Below are positions 57,177 through 64,000 of a stretch of 64,000 nucleotides of DNA, in pieces. Origin of the DNA: Geodermatophilaceae bacterium NBWT11 (GTDB lineage Bacteria > Actinomycetota > Actinomycetes > Mycobacteriales > Geodermatophilaceae); NCBI GenBank assembly GCA_014218215.1, contig CP043652.1:2356001-2420000 (forward strand). Direction: 5' to 3'. Position 1 is the stretch's first letter. Each line of letters starts with the position of its first letter. Made by a program: the position numbers and the translations under genes. Below the pieces are notes generated by a model. It ran no database searches and had not been told where the DNA came from. It saw nothing but the letters and a program-made list of their open reading frames with translations.

Positions 57177-58123
57177 CTACGACGGCCCCGGCGGCGGTCA
57201 CCGCGCCCCTGCCCGAGGACGACGAGGAGCAGCGGCCCACCAGGAAGCGGCGCGGCGCGTGGAAGGACTCCGCCGCCGCCTGGGCGATGCTCTCGCCGAA
57301 CCTGCTGGTGTTCGGGCTGTTCCTGCTGCTCCCGCTGCTGGCCACGTTCTGGCTCTCGCTGTACTCCTCCTCGGGGTTCGGGCCGAGGGAGTTCATCGGG
57401 TTCGAGAACTACAGCGAGCTGTTCGGCGACGACACGTTCTGGCGGGCCACGCTCAACACCGGGGTCTACGCGCTGCTCACCGTGCCGGTGTCGCTGGTGC
57501 TCGGCCTCGGCGTGGCGCTGGCGATCAACAGGCCGATGCGCGGTCGCGGGCTGCTGCGCGGCATCTACTACGTGCCCTACGTGATCAGCGGCGTGGTCAT
57601 CGCCGTCGCCGGCCGGTGGGTGTTCAACGAGAACGTCGGGGTGGTCAACCGGCTGCTGCGCGGGGCGGGTCTGGACGGCGTGCCCTGGCAGTCCGACGGC
57701 GTCGGCGCGATGGCCTCGCTGGTGCTGATCAGCGTGTGGACCAAGATCGGCTTCTGCATGGTCGTCTACCTGGCCGGGCTGCAGTCGATCCCGACCGAGT
57801 ACCTGGAGGCCGCCCAGATGGACGGCGCCGGGCGGTGGACCCGGCTGCGGCACGTCATCGTGCCGCTGCTCAAGCCGACGACGGTGTTCCTCGTCGTCCT
57901 GGGCGTGATCGAGAGCTTCCAGGTGTTCGACATCGTCTACGTGCTCACCGGCGGTGGCCCGGGCAACGCCACCGAGATGCTCGTGACCTACGCCTACGCC
58001 GAGGGCTTCGACGCCCGCCGGCAGGGCTACGCGGCGACGATCGGCGTGGTCACCTACCTGCTGATCGCGGTGCTGACGGCGCTGTGGTGGCGCCGCCAGA
58101 AGGCGACGGAGGCCGACCAGTGA
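57173..58123 (+). CDS. Sugar ABC transporter permease (MalF/UgpA type)
   Basis: This 316-residue permease has six membrane segments, with a soluble Thr/Glu/Arg-rich ~35-residue start. The EAA loop is EYLEAAQMDGAGRWTRLRHVIVPLLKPT. The TGGGPGNATEML segment is typical of MalF/UgpA subunits. GTG overlaps the binding-protein TGA (GTGA). It pairs with the permease at 58120. Confidence 0.93.
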   Translation: MTTTAPAAVTAPLPEDDEEQRPTRKRRGAWKDSAAAWAMLSPNLLVFGLFLLLPLLATFWLSLYSSSGFGPREFIGFENYSELFGDDTFWRATLNTGVYALLTVPVSLVLGLGVALAINRPMRGRGLLRGIYYVPYVISGVVIAVAGRWVFNENVGVVNRLLRGAGLDGVPWQSDGVGAMASLVLISVWTKIGFCMVVYLAGLQSIPTEYLEAAQMDGAGRWTRLRHVIVPLLKPTTVFLVVLGVIESFQVFDIVYVLTGGGPGNATEMLVTYAYAEGFDARRQGYAATIGVVTYLLIAVLTALWWRRQKATEADQ

Positions 58124-58986
58124 CCACCCTGCAGACCAAGCCCGAGGCGCTGCGGCGGACCCCGAAGCGCGGTGGGGCCGGATGGATCTCCGGGCGCAAG
58201 GTCGCGCTGGTCCTGGGCGCGGTGGTGATGCTCTTCCCGCTGTACTGGATGGTCGTCACCGCCTTCAGCGGGCAGGGCTCCCTCACCAGCGGCCCGCTGC
58301 GCTGGTTCCCGGAGAACCCCACCCTGGACGGGTTCCGCCGGGCCTTCGAGCTGCTGCCCTTCGGCAGCTTCTTCGTCAACTCCCTGGCCATCGCGCTGGT
58401 GGCCATGGCGCTGTCGGTGACGCTGAACCTGATGGCCGGCTACGTGCTGGCCAAGTACCGGTTCCGCGGCCGGCAGGCGGTCTTCGTCGTCATCGTCTCG
58501 ACGCTGATGATCCCGGTGCAGGTCGTGATGGTGCCGCAGTTCCAGCTGGTCGCCGGGCTGGGCTGGATCGACTCCTACTGGGCGGTGATCGTGCCGCGCG
58601 CGGCGGAGGCGTTCGGCATCTTCCTGTGCCGGCAGTTCATGCTCGCCATCCCCGACGAGATCCTCGAGGCCGCCCGGATGGACGGCGCCGGGCACCTGCG
58701 GGTGTTCTGGTCCGTCGTGCTCCCGATGTGCCGGCCGCTGATCGCGGTGCTGGTGATCCTCACGTTCATGTACCGCTGGAACGAGTTCGCCTGGCCGCTG
58801 ATCGTGCTCAACGACCAGCAGCTGTTCACCGTGCCGATCGGGCTGGCGTTCCTGCAGGGCGAGTACGGCACCGACTACCCGGCGCTGATGGGCATGGCGC
58901 TGCTGTCGACGCTGCCGGTGCTCGTGGTGTTCGCGCTGTTCCAGAAGCAGTTCGTGGAGGGCGTGGCCCGCAGCGGCCTGCGCTGA
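58120..58986 (+). CDS. Sugar ABC transporter permease (MalG/UgpE type)
   Basis: This 288-residue six-helix permease has EAA loop [27 protein letters not shown] and [10 protein letters not shown]. Its GTG overlaps the TGA of the previous permease. No ATPase gene follows, so the complex probably shares a MsiK/UgpC-like ATPase encoded elsewhere, as is usual for actinobacterial CUT1 transporters. Confidence 0.93.
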   Translation: MTTLQTKPEALRRTPKRGGAGWISGRKVALVLGAVVMLFPLYWMVVTAFSGQGSLTSGPLRWFPENPTLDGFRRAFELLPFGSFFVNSLAIALVAMALSVTLNLMAGYVLAKYRFRGRQAVFVVIVSTLMIPVQVVMVPQFQLVAGLGWIDSYWAVIVPRAAEAFGIFLCRQFMLAIPDEILEAARMDGAGHLRVFWSVVLPMCRPLIAVLVILTFMYRWNEFAWPLIVLNDQQLFTVPIGLAFLQGEYGTDYPALMGMALLSTLPVLVVFALFQKQFVEGVARSGLR

Positions 58987-59041
58987 CCCGTCCGGGGTGG
59001 CCCAGCGGACGGACCGCCGGAGGGCGCGGGAGACTGACCCC

Positions 59042-61063
59042 ATGGGGTTCACCTCGCTGTACACGCACGGGTTCGCCCGGGTCGCCGCGTGCACCCAGCG
59101 CACCGCGCTGGCCGACCCGCCGGCCAACGCCGCGGCCGTGCTGCGCCAGGCGCGGGCCTGCCACGACGACGGTGTCGCGGTCGCGGTGTTCCCCGAGCTG
59201 ACCCTGTCCGGCTACTCGATCGAGGACCTGCTGCTGCAGGACCCGCTGCTCGACGCGGTCGAGGGGGCGCTGCAGACCGTGGTCGAGGGCAGCCGCGACC
59301 TCCTGCCCGTGCTCGTCGTCGGCGCCCCGCTGCGGCACCGCAACCGGGTCTACAACTGCGCGGTGGTGGTGCACCGCGGCCGGGTGCTCGGTGTCGCGCC
59401 GAAGTCCTACCTGCCGACCTACCGGGAGTTCTACGAGCGCCGTCAGCTCGCCCCCGGCGACGACCAGACCGGCACGATCCGGGTGGCGGGCGAGGACGTG
59501 CCCTTCGGCCCCGACCTGCTCTTCGCCGCCACCGACGTGCCGGGTCTGGTGCTGCACGCCGAGGTCTGCGAGGACGTCTGGGTGCCGATCCCGCCGAGCG
59601 CGCAGGCCGCGCTGGCCGGGGCCACCGTGCTGGTCAACCTGTCCGGCTCGCCGATCACCGTCGGCCGGGCCGAGGACCGCCGGCTGCTGGTGCGCAGTGC
59701 GTCCTCCCGCTGCCTGGCGGCCTACGTCTACGCCGCCGCGGGGGAGGGCGAGTCGACCACCGACCTGTCCTGGGACGGGCAGACCCTGGTCTACGAGAAC
59801 GGCGTCCTGCTGGCCGAGACCGACCGGTTCCCCGACGGGGACCGGCGCGCGGTGGCCGACGTCGACCTGGACCTGCTCCGCCAGGAGCGGGCCCGGATGG
59901 GCACGTTCGACGACAACCGCCGGCACCACGATCCCGTCACCCGGACGATCGACTTCACGCTGGCCCCGCCGGATGCGGACCTCGGCCTGCGCCGGGAGCT
60001 GGAGCGGTTCCCGTTCGTGCCCAGCGACGACGCCCGGCTGGCCCAGGACTGCTACGAGGCCTACAACATCCAGGTCGCCGGCCTCGCCCAGCGCCTCGGT
60101 GCGATCGGCGACCCGAAGGTGGTCATCGGGGTCTCCGGCGGGCTGGACTCCACCCACGCGCTGATCGTGGCCGCCCAGGTGATGGACCGGGTCGGCCGCC
60201 CGCGCAGCGACGTCCTGGCCTACACGTTGCCCGGCTTCGCCACGAGCGACCACACCAGGGGCAACGCCTGGGCCCTGATGCGCGCCCTGGGCGTCACCGC
60301 CGCCGAGCTGGACATCACGCCCACCGCCCGGCTGATGCTCGAGGAGATCGACCACCCGTTCTCCGACGGGCAGGACGTCTACGACGTGACGTTCGAGAAC
60401 GTGCAGGCCGGGCTGCGGACGGACTACCTGTTCCGGATCGCCAACCACCGCGGCGGGATCGTGCTGGGCACCGGCGACCTGTCCGAGCTGGCGCTGGGGT
60501 GGTCCACCTACGGCGTGGGCGACCAGATGAGCCACTACAACGTCAACGGCGGGGTGCCCAAGACCCTCATCCAGCACCTGATCCGCTGGGTGATCGGCTC
60601 CGGCCAGTTCGACGACGAGGTCGGCGGCATCCTGCAGGCGATCGTGGACACCGAGATCAGCCCCGAGCTGGTGCCGGGGGAGACCGCGCAGTCCACCGAG
60701 GCGTCGATCGGGCCGTACGCGCTGCAGGACTTCACCCTGTTCCACGTGCTGCGCTACGGGTTCCGGCCCTCCAAGATCGCGTTCCTGGCCTGGCACGCCT
60801 GGCGGGACGCCGAGGCCGGCGACTGGCCGCACGGCTTCCCCGAGGCCAAGCGGACGGCGTACGACCTGGCCGAGATCCGCCGCTGGATGGAGGTCTTCTG
60901 CCAGCGGTTCTTCGGGTTCAGCCAGTTCAAGCGCTCGGCGATGCCCAACGGGCCCAAGGTGTCGGCCGGCGGCTCGCTGTCCCCGCGCGGGGACTGGCGG
61001 GCCCCCTCGGACGGCTCGGCCGCACTCTGGCTGGCCGAGCTGCGGGACAACGTCCCGGGGTGA
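59042..61063 (+). CDS. nadE: Glutamine-dependent NAD+ synthetase
   Basis: This 673-residue enzyme is close to the length of mycobacterial NadE. The N-terminal nitrilase domain has Glu ([15 protein letters not shown]), Lys ([16 protein letters not shown]) and nucleophile Cys ([10 protein letters not shown]). The C-terminal synthetase has the P-loop [12 protein letters not shown] at about 363-374, [13 protein letters not shown], and [27 protein letters not shown]. It makes NAD+ from nicotinate adenine dinucleotide, glutamine and ATP. The stop overlaps the next gene (GTGA). Confidence 0.96.
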   Translation: MGFTSLYTHGFARVAACTQRTALADPPANAAAVLRQARACHDDGVAVAVFPELTLSGYSIEDLLLQDPLLDAVEGALQTVVEGSRDLLPVLVVGAPLRHRNRVYNCAVVVHRGRVLGVAPKSYLPTYREFYERRQLAPGDDQTGTIRVAGEDVPFGPDLLFAATDVPGLVLHAEVCEDVWVPIPPSAQAALAGATVLVNLSGSPITVGRAEDRRLLVRSASSRCLAAYVYAAAGEGESTTDLSWDGQTLVYENGVLLAETDRFPDGDRRAVADVDLDLLRQERARMGTFDDNRRHHDPVTRTIDFTLAPPDADLGLRRELERFPFVPSDDARLAQDCYEAYNIQVAGLAQRLGAIGDPKVVIGVSGGLDSTHALIVAAQVMDRVGRPRSDVLAYTLPGFATSDHTRGNAWALMRALGVTAAELDITPTARLMLEEIDHPFSDGQDVYDVTFENVQAGLRTDYLFRIANHRGGIVLGTGDLSELALGWSTYGVGDQMSHYNVNGGVPKTLIQHLIRWVIGSGQFDDEVGGILQAIVDTEISPELVPGETAQSTEASIGPYALQDFTLFHVLRYGFRPSKIAFLAWHAWRDAEAGDWPHGFPEAKRTAYDLAEIRRWMEVFCQRFFGFSQFKRSAMPNGPKVSAGGSLSPRGDWRAPSDGSAALWLAELRDNVPG

Positions 61064-61581
61064 GCATCCGCCCGACGGCCGCCGAGGTGGCGGCGACGCT
61101 GCCCGGGGACGACCTGGTCCCCGACGCCGCCGTCGTGATGGACACCGCGTTCTCGCTGCCCGCGCCCCCGGCCGCGGTCTGGCCGTGGTTCGTGCAGCTG
61201 GGCAAGCGGCGCGGCGGGTACTACCTGCCGCGGTGGGTCGAGGCGCTCACCCCGCCCGCCCGGCGGGGCCTGCGGCACCTGGAGCCCCGGCTGCTGGACC
61301 TCGCCGTCGGCGACACCATCCCCGACTGGGGCGGCCGGCACGCGACCTTCACCGCCGCCGTCCTGGAGCCGCCGCACACCCTGGTGCACCGCTCCACCCG
61401 CGGCGCCGTCCGGCTGACCTGGGCGATCGCGCTGCGCGCGGAGGGACCGGGCACCCGCGTTCAGCTGCGGTTGCGGCTGGCCGGGGTGCGCCGGCAGCGG
61501 CTGGCCCGGCTCGTCGGCGGGGCCGCGGACCGGCTGACCGTGGCGGGTCTGGCCATCGGGTTGCGGGAACGCCTCCGATGA
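61060..61581 (+). CDS. SRPBCC-superfamily protein
   Basis: This 173-residue protein has the START/Bet v 1-like outline: [61 protein letters not shown], and a C-terminal strand-helix end ([15 protein letters not shown]). It would bind a hydrophobic ligand. GTG 61060 overlaps the nadE stop, so it is translated with nadE, though a metabolic link is not obvious. Confidence 0.82.
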   Translation: MSIRPTAAEVAATLPGDDLVPDAAVVMDTAFSLPAPPAAVWPWFVQLGKRRGGYYLPRWVEALTPPARRGLRHLEPRLLDLAVGDTIPDWGGRHATFTAAVLEPPHTLVHRSTRGAVRLTWAIALRAEGPGTRVQLRLRLAGVRRQRLARLVGGAADRLTVAGLAIGLRERLR

Positions 61582-61597
61582 GGAGCAGGATGGTTCG

Positions 61598-62044
61598 ATG
61601 GCCACCGTCGAACGACACGTCTCCGCCGAGCCCGCCGCCGTCTGGGCCGTGCTGGCCGACGGCTGGGCCTACAGCAACTGGGTGGTGGGCGCCTCGCACG
61701 TGCGCGCCGTCGAGGCGGCGTGGCCTGCCGTCGGCACCCGCATCCACCACGCCCAGGGCAACTGGCCGGTGACCCTGGACGACGAGGCGGTCGTCGAGCA
61801 GAGCGAGCCCGGGCGCCGGCTGGTGCTGCTGGCCAAGGGCCGCCCGCTCGGCTCGGCTCGGGTGGAGGTCGTCCTGCACCCCGCCGACGGCGGCACCCGC
61901 GTGGTCTTCACCGAGACCCCGGTGTCCGGGCCGGGCAGCTGGCTGCACAACCCGGTCAGCGAGGCGGTGCTGGTCAAGCGGAACGTCGAGGCGCTGTCCC
62001 GGCTGGCCGCGATCGCCGAGCGCCGGACCACGCCTCAGGACTGA
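61598..62044 (+). CDS. SRPBCC-family protein (polyketide cyclase/dehydrase-like)
   Basis: This 148-residue protein has TVERHVSAEPAAVWAVLADGWAYSNWVVGASHVRAV, the SRPBCC entry pattern, and GGTRVVFTETPVSGPGSW and a C-terminal long helix (RNVEALSRLAAIAE). It follows another SRPBCC gene by 16 bp, forming a tandem pair. ATG 61598 follows AGGAG-type sequence. Its end overlaps the end of the YcaO gene by 10 bp. Confidence 0.9.
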   Translation: MATVERHVSAEPAAVWAVLADGWAYSNWVVGASHVRAVEAAWPAVGTRIHHAQGNWPVTLDDEAVVEQSEPGRRLVLLAKGRPLGSARVEVVLHPADGGTRVVFTETPVSGPGSWLHNPVSEAVLVKRNVEALSRLAAIAERRTTPQD

Positions 62045-63462
62045 GCGAGCCGCTGGGGTGCGTGCCGGGTGGGCTCCCGGTACAGCGGGTACAGCTCGCC
62101 GACCGTGCGGGCCACGGCGGCGACGTCGAGCCAGGCCGGCCCGCCGACCCGCTCGGTGGCCTCGGGGGTGAGCCGCACGGGCCGGCGGTCCGGGCCCTCG
62201 GCGACCCCCAGCCCCACGAGGTCGCTGCCCCTCGCCAGCAGCCGCCGCAGCACTCGCTCGCCGATCCGGCCGTAGGACAGCGTCTCCACCTCCAGGCCCG
62301 GGACCAGCACCTTGGCCACGTGCACCCCGCGCACCCCGGTCGCGGCGACGAGCAGGTCGAACCCGGCCAGCCGCTCCCGGTACAGCGCCAGCGTCTCCGC
62401 CGGCCCGTGCACCGCCGACGTGGGCAGTCCGGCGAAGGGCACCTCGGTGCGGCGCGCCCACAGCGGGGCGAGCAGGTCCGTCAGCTCGGCGGTGCCCAGG
62501 CCGGTCCAGGCGGTCATCGCCGCCAGCGCCCGGGGCTCCTGCTCGGGGAGCGGGGTGGCCAGCTCGTCGGCCAGGTAGTCCGGGTGCCGGGCCCGCACCC
62601 CGGCCAGCGGGCCGAACGCGAACGCCCGCCGGGCTCGGGAGGACGCCAGCTCCAGCACGGCCTTGCGCACCGCCTCCGCCCGGTCGGGGGCGGCGGCCTC
62701 GCCGATCGCGCTGACCACCACCGGCACCTCGGCCGCCGGGTCGGTGGCCACCGCGTGCACGACGACGGCGAACTCCGTGCTGGCCAGCTTCACCGTCACC
62801 TGCAGCCCGGCCGCCTCCAGCGCGGCGATCGCGGCGAGGGCCTGGGGGTCGTCGATGCCGGTGACCACCCGGCCGGTGTCCAGGGCGCGGAAGTCCACGG
62901 TGTTGCCGTGCCGCTGGAGCAGCTCCCCGATGCCGTGGCCCACGGCCCGCTCGATCGTGTCCCCGGCGCCCATGCCGTTGGTGATCGGGGTGACCAGCCA
63001 GCCCCCGGCCGGGGGAGGAGCGGCGATGCCGGCGGCGTGCGGGGCGACGAACTCGGCCGGCACCAGCACCTCCTCCCCGGTCGCCCAGCGGGTGGTGGGC
63101 AGCCAGCGCAGCGGCCGGTCCGGGTCGTCGTCCACGCCGGCGGGGAGCACCAGCGTGCGCGGGTCGGCCACCCGGTCGGCCCCGCGCTCGGCCACCAGCT
63201 CGCGGAAGGAGGCGGTGCGCGGCTCCCGGGCCAGCAGCGCGTCGTCGAGCAGCACCTGCTCGGCCAGCTCGCCCCACGCGCCGATCGCCGCGGCCTCCTC
63301 GGTCGCCCCGTAACCCACGCCGTGCCCCGACCGGGTGCCGTCGGCAGCCCGCCACACCGTGGCGGTGACCGGGATGCCGGTGCGGTCGTAGCCGCGCAGG
63401 TCCAGCTCGGTGGTGCGGCCCTCGGGCAGGGCGGCGCGGTAGGCGGCAGCGGGGTCGGTCAC
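62035..63462 (-). CDS. Stand-alone YcaO-domain protein
   Basis: This 475-residue protein has YcaO signatures: HGVGYGATEEAAAIGAWGELAEQVL, GWLVTPITNGMGAGDTIERAVGHGIGELLQRHGNTV, FAVVVHAVATD, and AVRKAVLELASSRARRAFAF. The conserved glutamates and arginine of the ATP-binding region appear present. YcaO enzymes activate peptide amides for azoline or thioamide formation, usually with a precursor peptide and E1-like or TfuA partner; none is visible nearby. Function is open. GTG 63462 is the start. Confidence 0.82.
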   Translation of the reverse strand: MTDPAAAYRAALPEGRTTELDLRGYDRTGIPVTATVWRAADGTRSGHGVGYGATEEAAAIGAWGELAEQVLLDDALLAREPRTASFRELVAERGADRVADPRTLVLPAGVDDDPDRPLRWLPTTRWATGEEVLVPAEFVAPHAAGIAAPPPAGGWLVTPITNGMGAGDTIERAVGHGIGELLQRHGNTVDFRALDTGRVVTGIDDPQALAAIAALEAAGLQVTVKLASTEFAVVVHAVATDPAAEVPVVVSAIGEAAAPDRAEAVRKAVLELASSRARRAFAFGPLAGVRARHPDYLADELATPLPEQEPRALAAMTAWTGLGTAELTDLLAPLWARRTEVPFAGLPTSAVHGPAETLALYRERLAGFDLLVAATGVRGVHVAKVLVPGLEVETLSYGRIGERVLRRLLARGSDLVGLGVAEGPDRRPVRLTPEATERVGGPAWLDVAAVARTVGELYPLYREPTRHAPQRLAQS

Positions 63463-63497
63463 GCACCCACGGTGCCCGGCCGGCCGGCCCGGCACAC

Positions 63498-64000
63498 TCA
63501 GTCCCGGCGGGGGCGCCCGCGCTTGACCACGTACATCGCCTCGTCGGCCGCGGTCAGCATGGTCTCCGGGGTCGACGCGGGCCCGCTGAGCGCGACGCCG
63601 ACGCTGACCCCGACCTGGTGCCGGCCGGCGCTGGACCACAGCGGATCGGTCATCGCCTCGGTCACCCGCTCGGCGAGCGCGGCCGCCACGGCGGGGTCGG
63701 CGACCTCGGGGCACATGAGCACGAACTCGTCGCCCCCGATGCGGGCGGCGGTGTCGCCGGGCCGGACGACGGCGGCGAGCCGGACCGCGGCCTGGGCCAG
63801 CACCTCGTCCCCGGCGGCGTGCCCGTGCGCGTCGTTGACGGCCTTGAACCCGTCGAGGTCGCAGTACAGCAGGGCCACCTGGTCACCCCGGCGGGCGGCG
63901 GCGACCAGGGCGTGGTCGAGCCGGTCGACCAGCAGGCTGCGGTTGGGCAGCCCGGTCAGCGGGTCGTGCAGCGCCGCGGTGCGCAGCTGCTCCTCCAGCT
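63498..64000 (-). CDS. GGDEF diguanylate cyclase, C-terminal part (cut by window edge)
   Basis: The visible ~167 C-terminal residues form a complete GGDEF domain: LHDPLTGLPNRSLLVDRLDHAL, LLYCDLDGFKAVNDAHGHAAGDE, IGGDEFVLMCPE, VGVSVGVAL and AADEAMYVVKRG. The product-inhibition RxxD (RPGD) lies five residues before GGDEF. The N-terminal sensor is outside the window, so the signal is unknown. It makes cyclic-di-GMP. It ends 36 bp before the YcaO start on the same strand. Confidence 0.92.
   Translation of the reverse strand, partial: LEEQLRTAALHDPLTGLPNRSLLVDRLDHALVAAARRGDQVALLYCDLDGFKAVNDAHGHAAGDEVLAQAAVRLAAVVRPGDTAARIGGDEFVLMCPEVADPAVAAALAERVTEAMTDPLWSSAGRHQVGVSVGVALSGPASTPETMLTAADEAMYVVKRGRPRRD

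Noticed and set aside
62035-63462. A thiazole/oxazole-modified peptide cluster around the YcaO gene
   Set aside because: No precursor peptide, dehydrogenase, E1-like or export gene was found within several kb on either side.

Overview
The window is 64 kb of very GC-rich (roughly 73-75 % G+C), densely packed chromosomal DNA. Nearly every intergenic gap is under 200 bp, GTG starts are common, and many neighbouring genes overlap by 4 bases (ATGA or GTGA). Four GAF-ANTAR regulators, two LOV photoreceptor proteins with the GRNCRFLQ flavin motif, a DUF222/HNH endonuclease, a CrtL-type lycopene cyclase and WYL, HxlR and XRE-cupin regulators all point to a high-GC actinobacterium. A member of the Geodermatophilaceae (Geodermatophilus, Blastococcus or Modestobacter type) is most likely; this is inferred from gene content, not from a database search. 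No rRNA, tRNA, CRISPR array, prophage or insertion sequence was seen. Both window ends cut genes: the tail of an unknown protein on the left, and a GGDEF protein on the right.

Left third (0-24 kb): two GAF-ANTAR proteins, a TSUP exporter, a divergent VOC/WYL pair, lycopene cyclase, a SulP-merR pair, an MFS transporter divergent from a LOV-GAF-PP2C phosphatase, an XRE-cupin regulator, a frameshifted methyltransferase, an HNH endonuclease and an aldo/keto reductase. Next comes a pseudouridine-catabolism unit (lacI-psuK-psuG) with a clear operator, two more GAF-ANTAR proteins, a RibD-type reductase, a cis-3-chloroacrylate-dehalogenase-like tautomerase carrying all six catalytic residues, and a DUF2254 membrane protein.

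Middle third (24-46 kb): a lipoprotein, a DUF2252 protein, a serine-kinase-like ATPase, a Nei-type glycosylase, asparagine synthetase with a recognisable promoter and palindrome, an SGNH hydrolase coupled to a TetR gene, an EAL-DICT-LOV-GGDEF protein, a GAF-methyl-accepting protein, a UvrA-like ABC protein, a cytochrome P450 and a TetR regulator with a perfect operator. These are followed by CsbD, a four-helix membrane protein, a STAS protein, an aquaporin, a methyltransferase, a FUSC protein, a TfoX-like protein and a winged-helix protein next to pstS. pstS has a multi-unit PHO-box-like array upstream.

Right third (46-64 kb): a TipA-type MerR regulator with a 19-bp-spacer promoter, a LinB/DhaA-type haloalkane dehalogenase, an APH-like kinase, an uncharacterised protein often called 3-methyladenine glycosylase, a TfdB-type flavin monooxygenase, a HelD/HelR-like RNA polymerase-associated ATPase and a polysaccharide-deacetylase-like protein. 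A sugar ABC uptake operon lacking its ATPase follows, then glutamine-dependent NAD synthetase, two SRPBCC proteins and a stand-alone YcaO protein.

Two themes stand out. One is blue-light and GAF sensing feeding RNA antitermination, a PP2C phosphatase and cyclic-di-GMP turnover. The other is three separate organohalide-type enzymes (haloalkane dehalogenase, chlorophenol-type monooxygenase, cis-CaaD-like tautomerase). The intergenic DNA is rich in well-formed palindromes, including a 94-nt nested inverted repeat, a hairpin with 27-bp arms and one related short copy 8 kb away.
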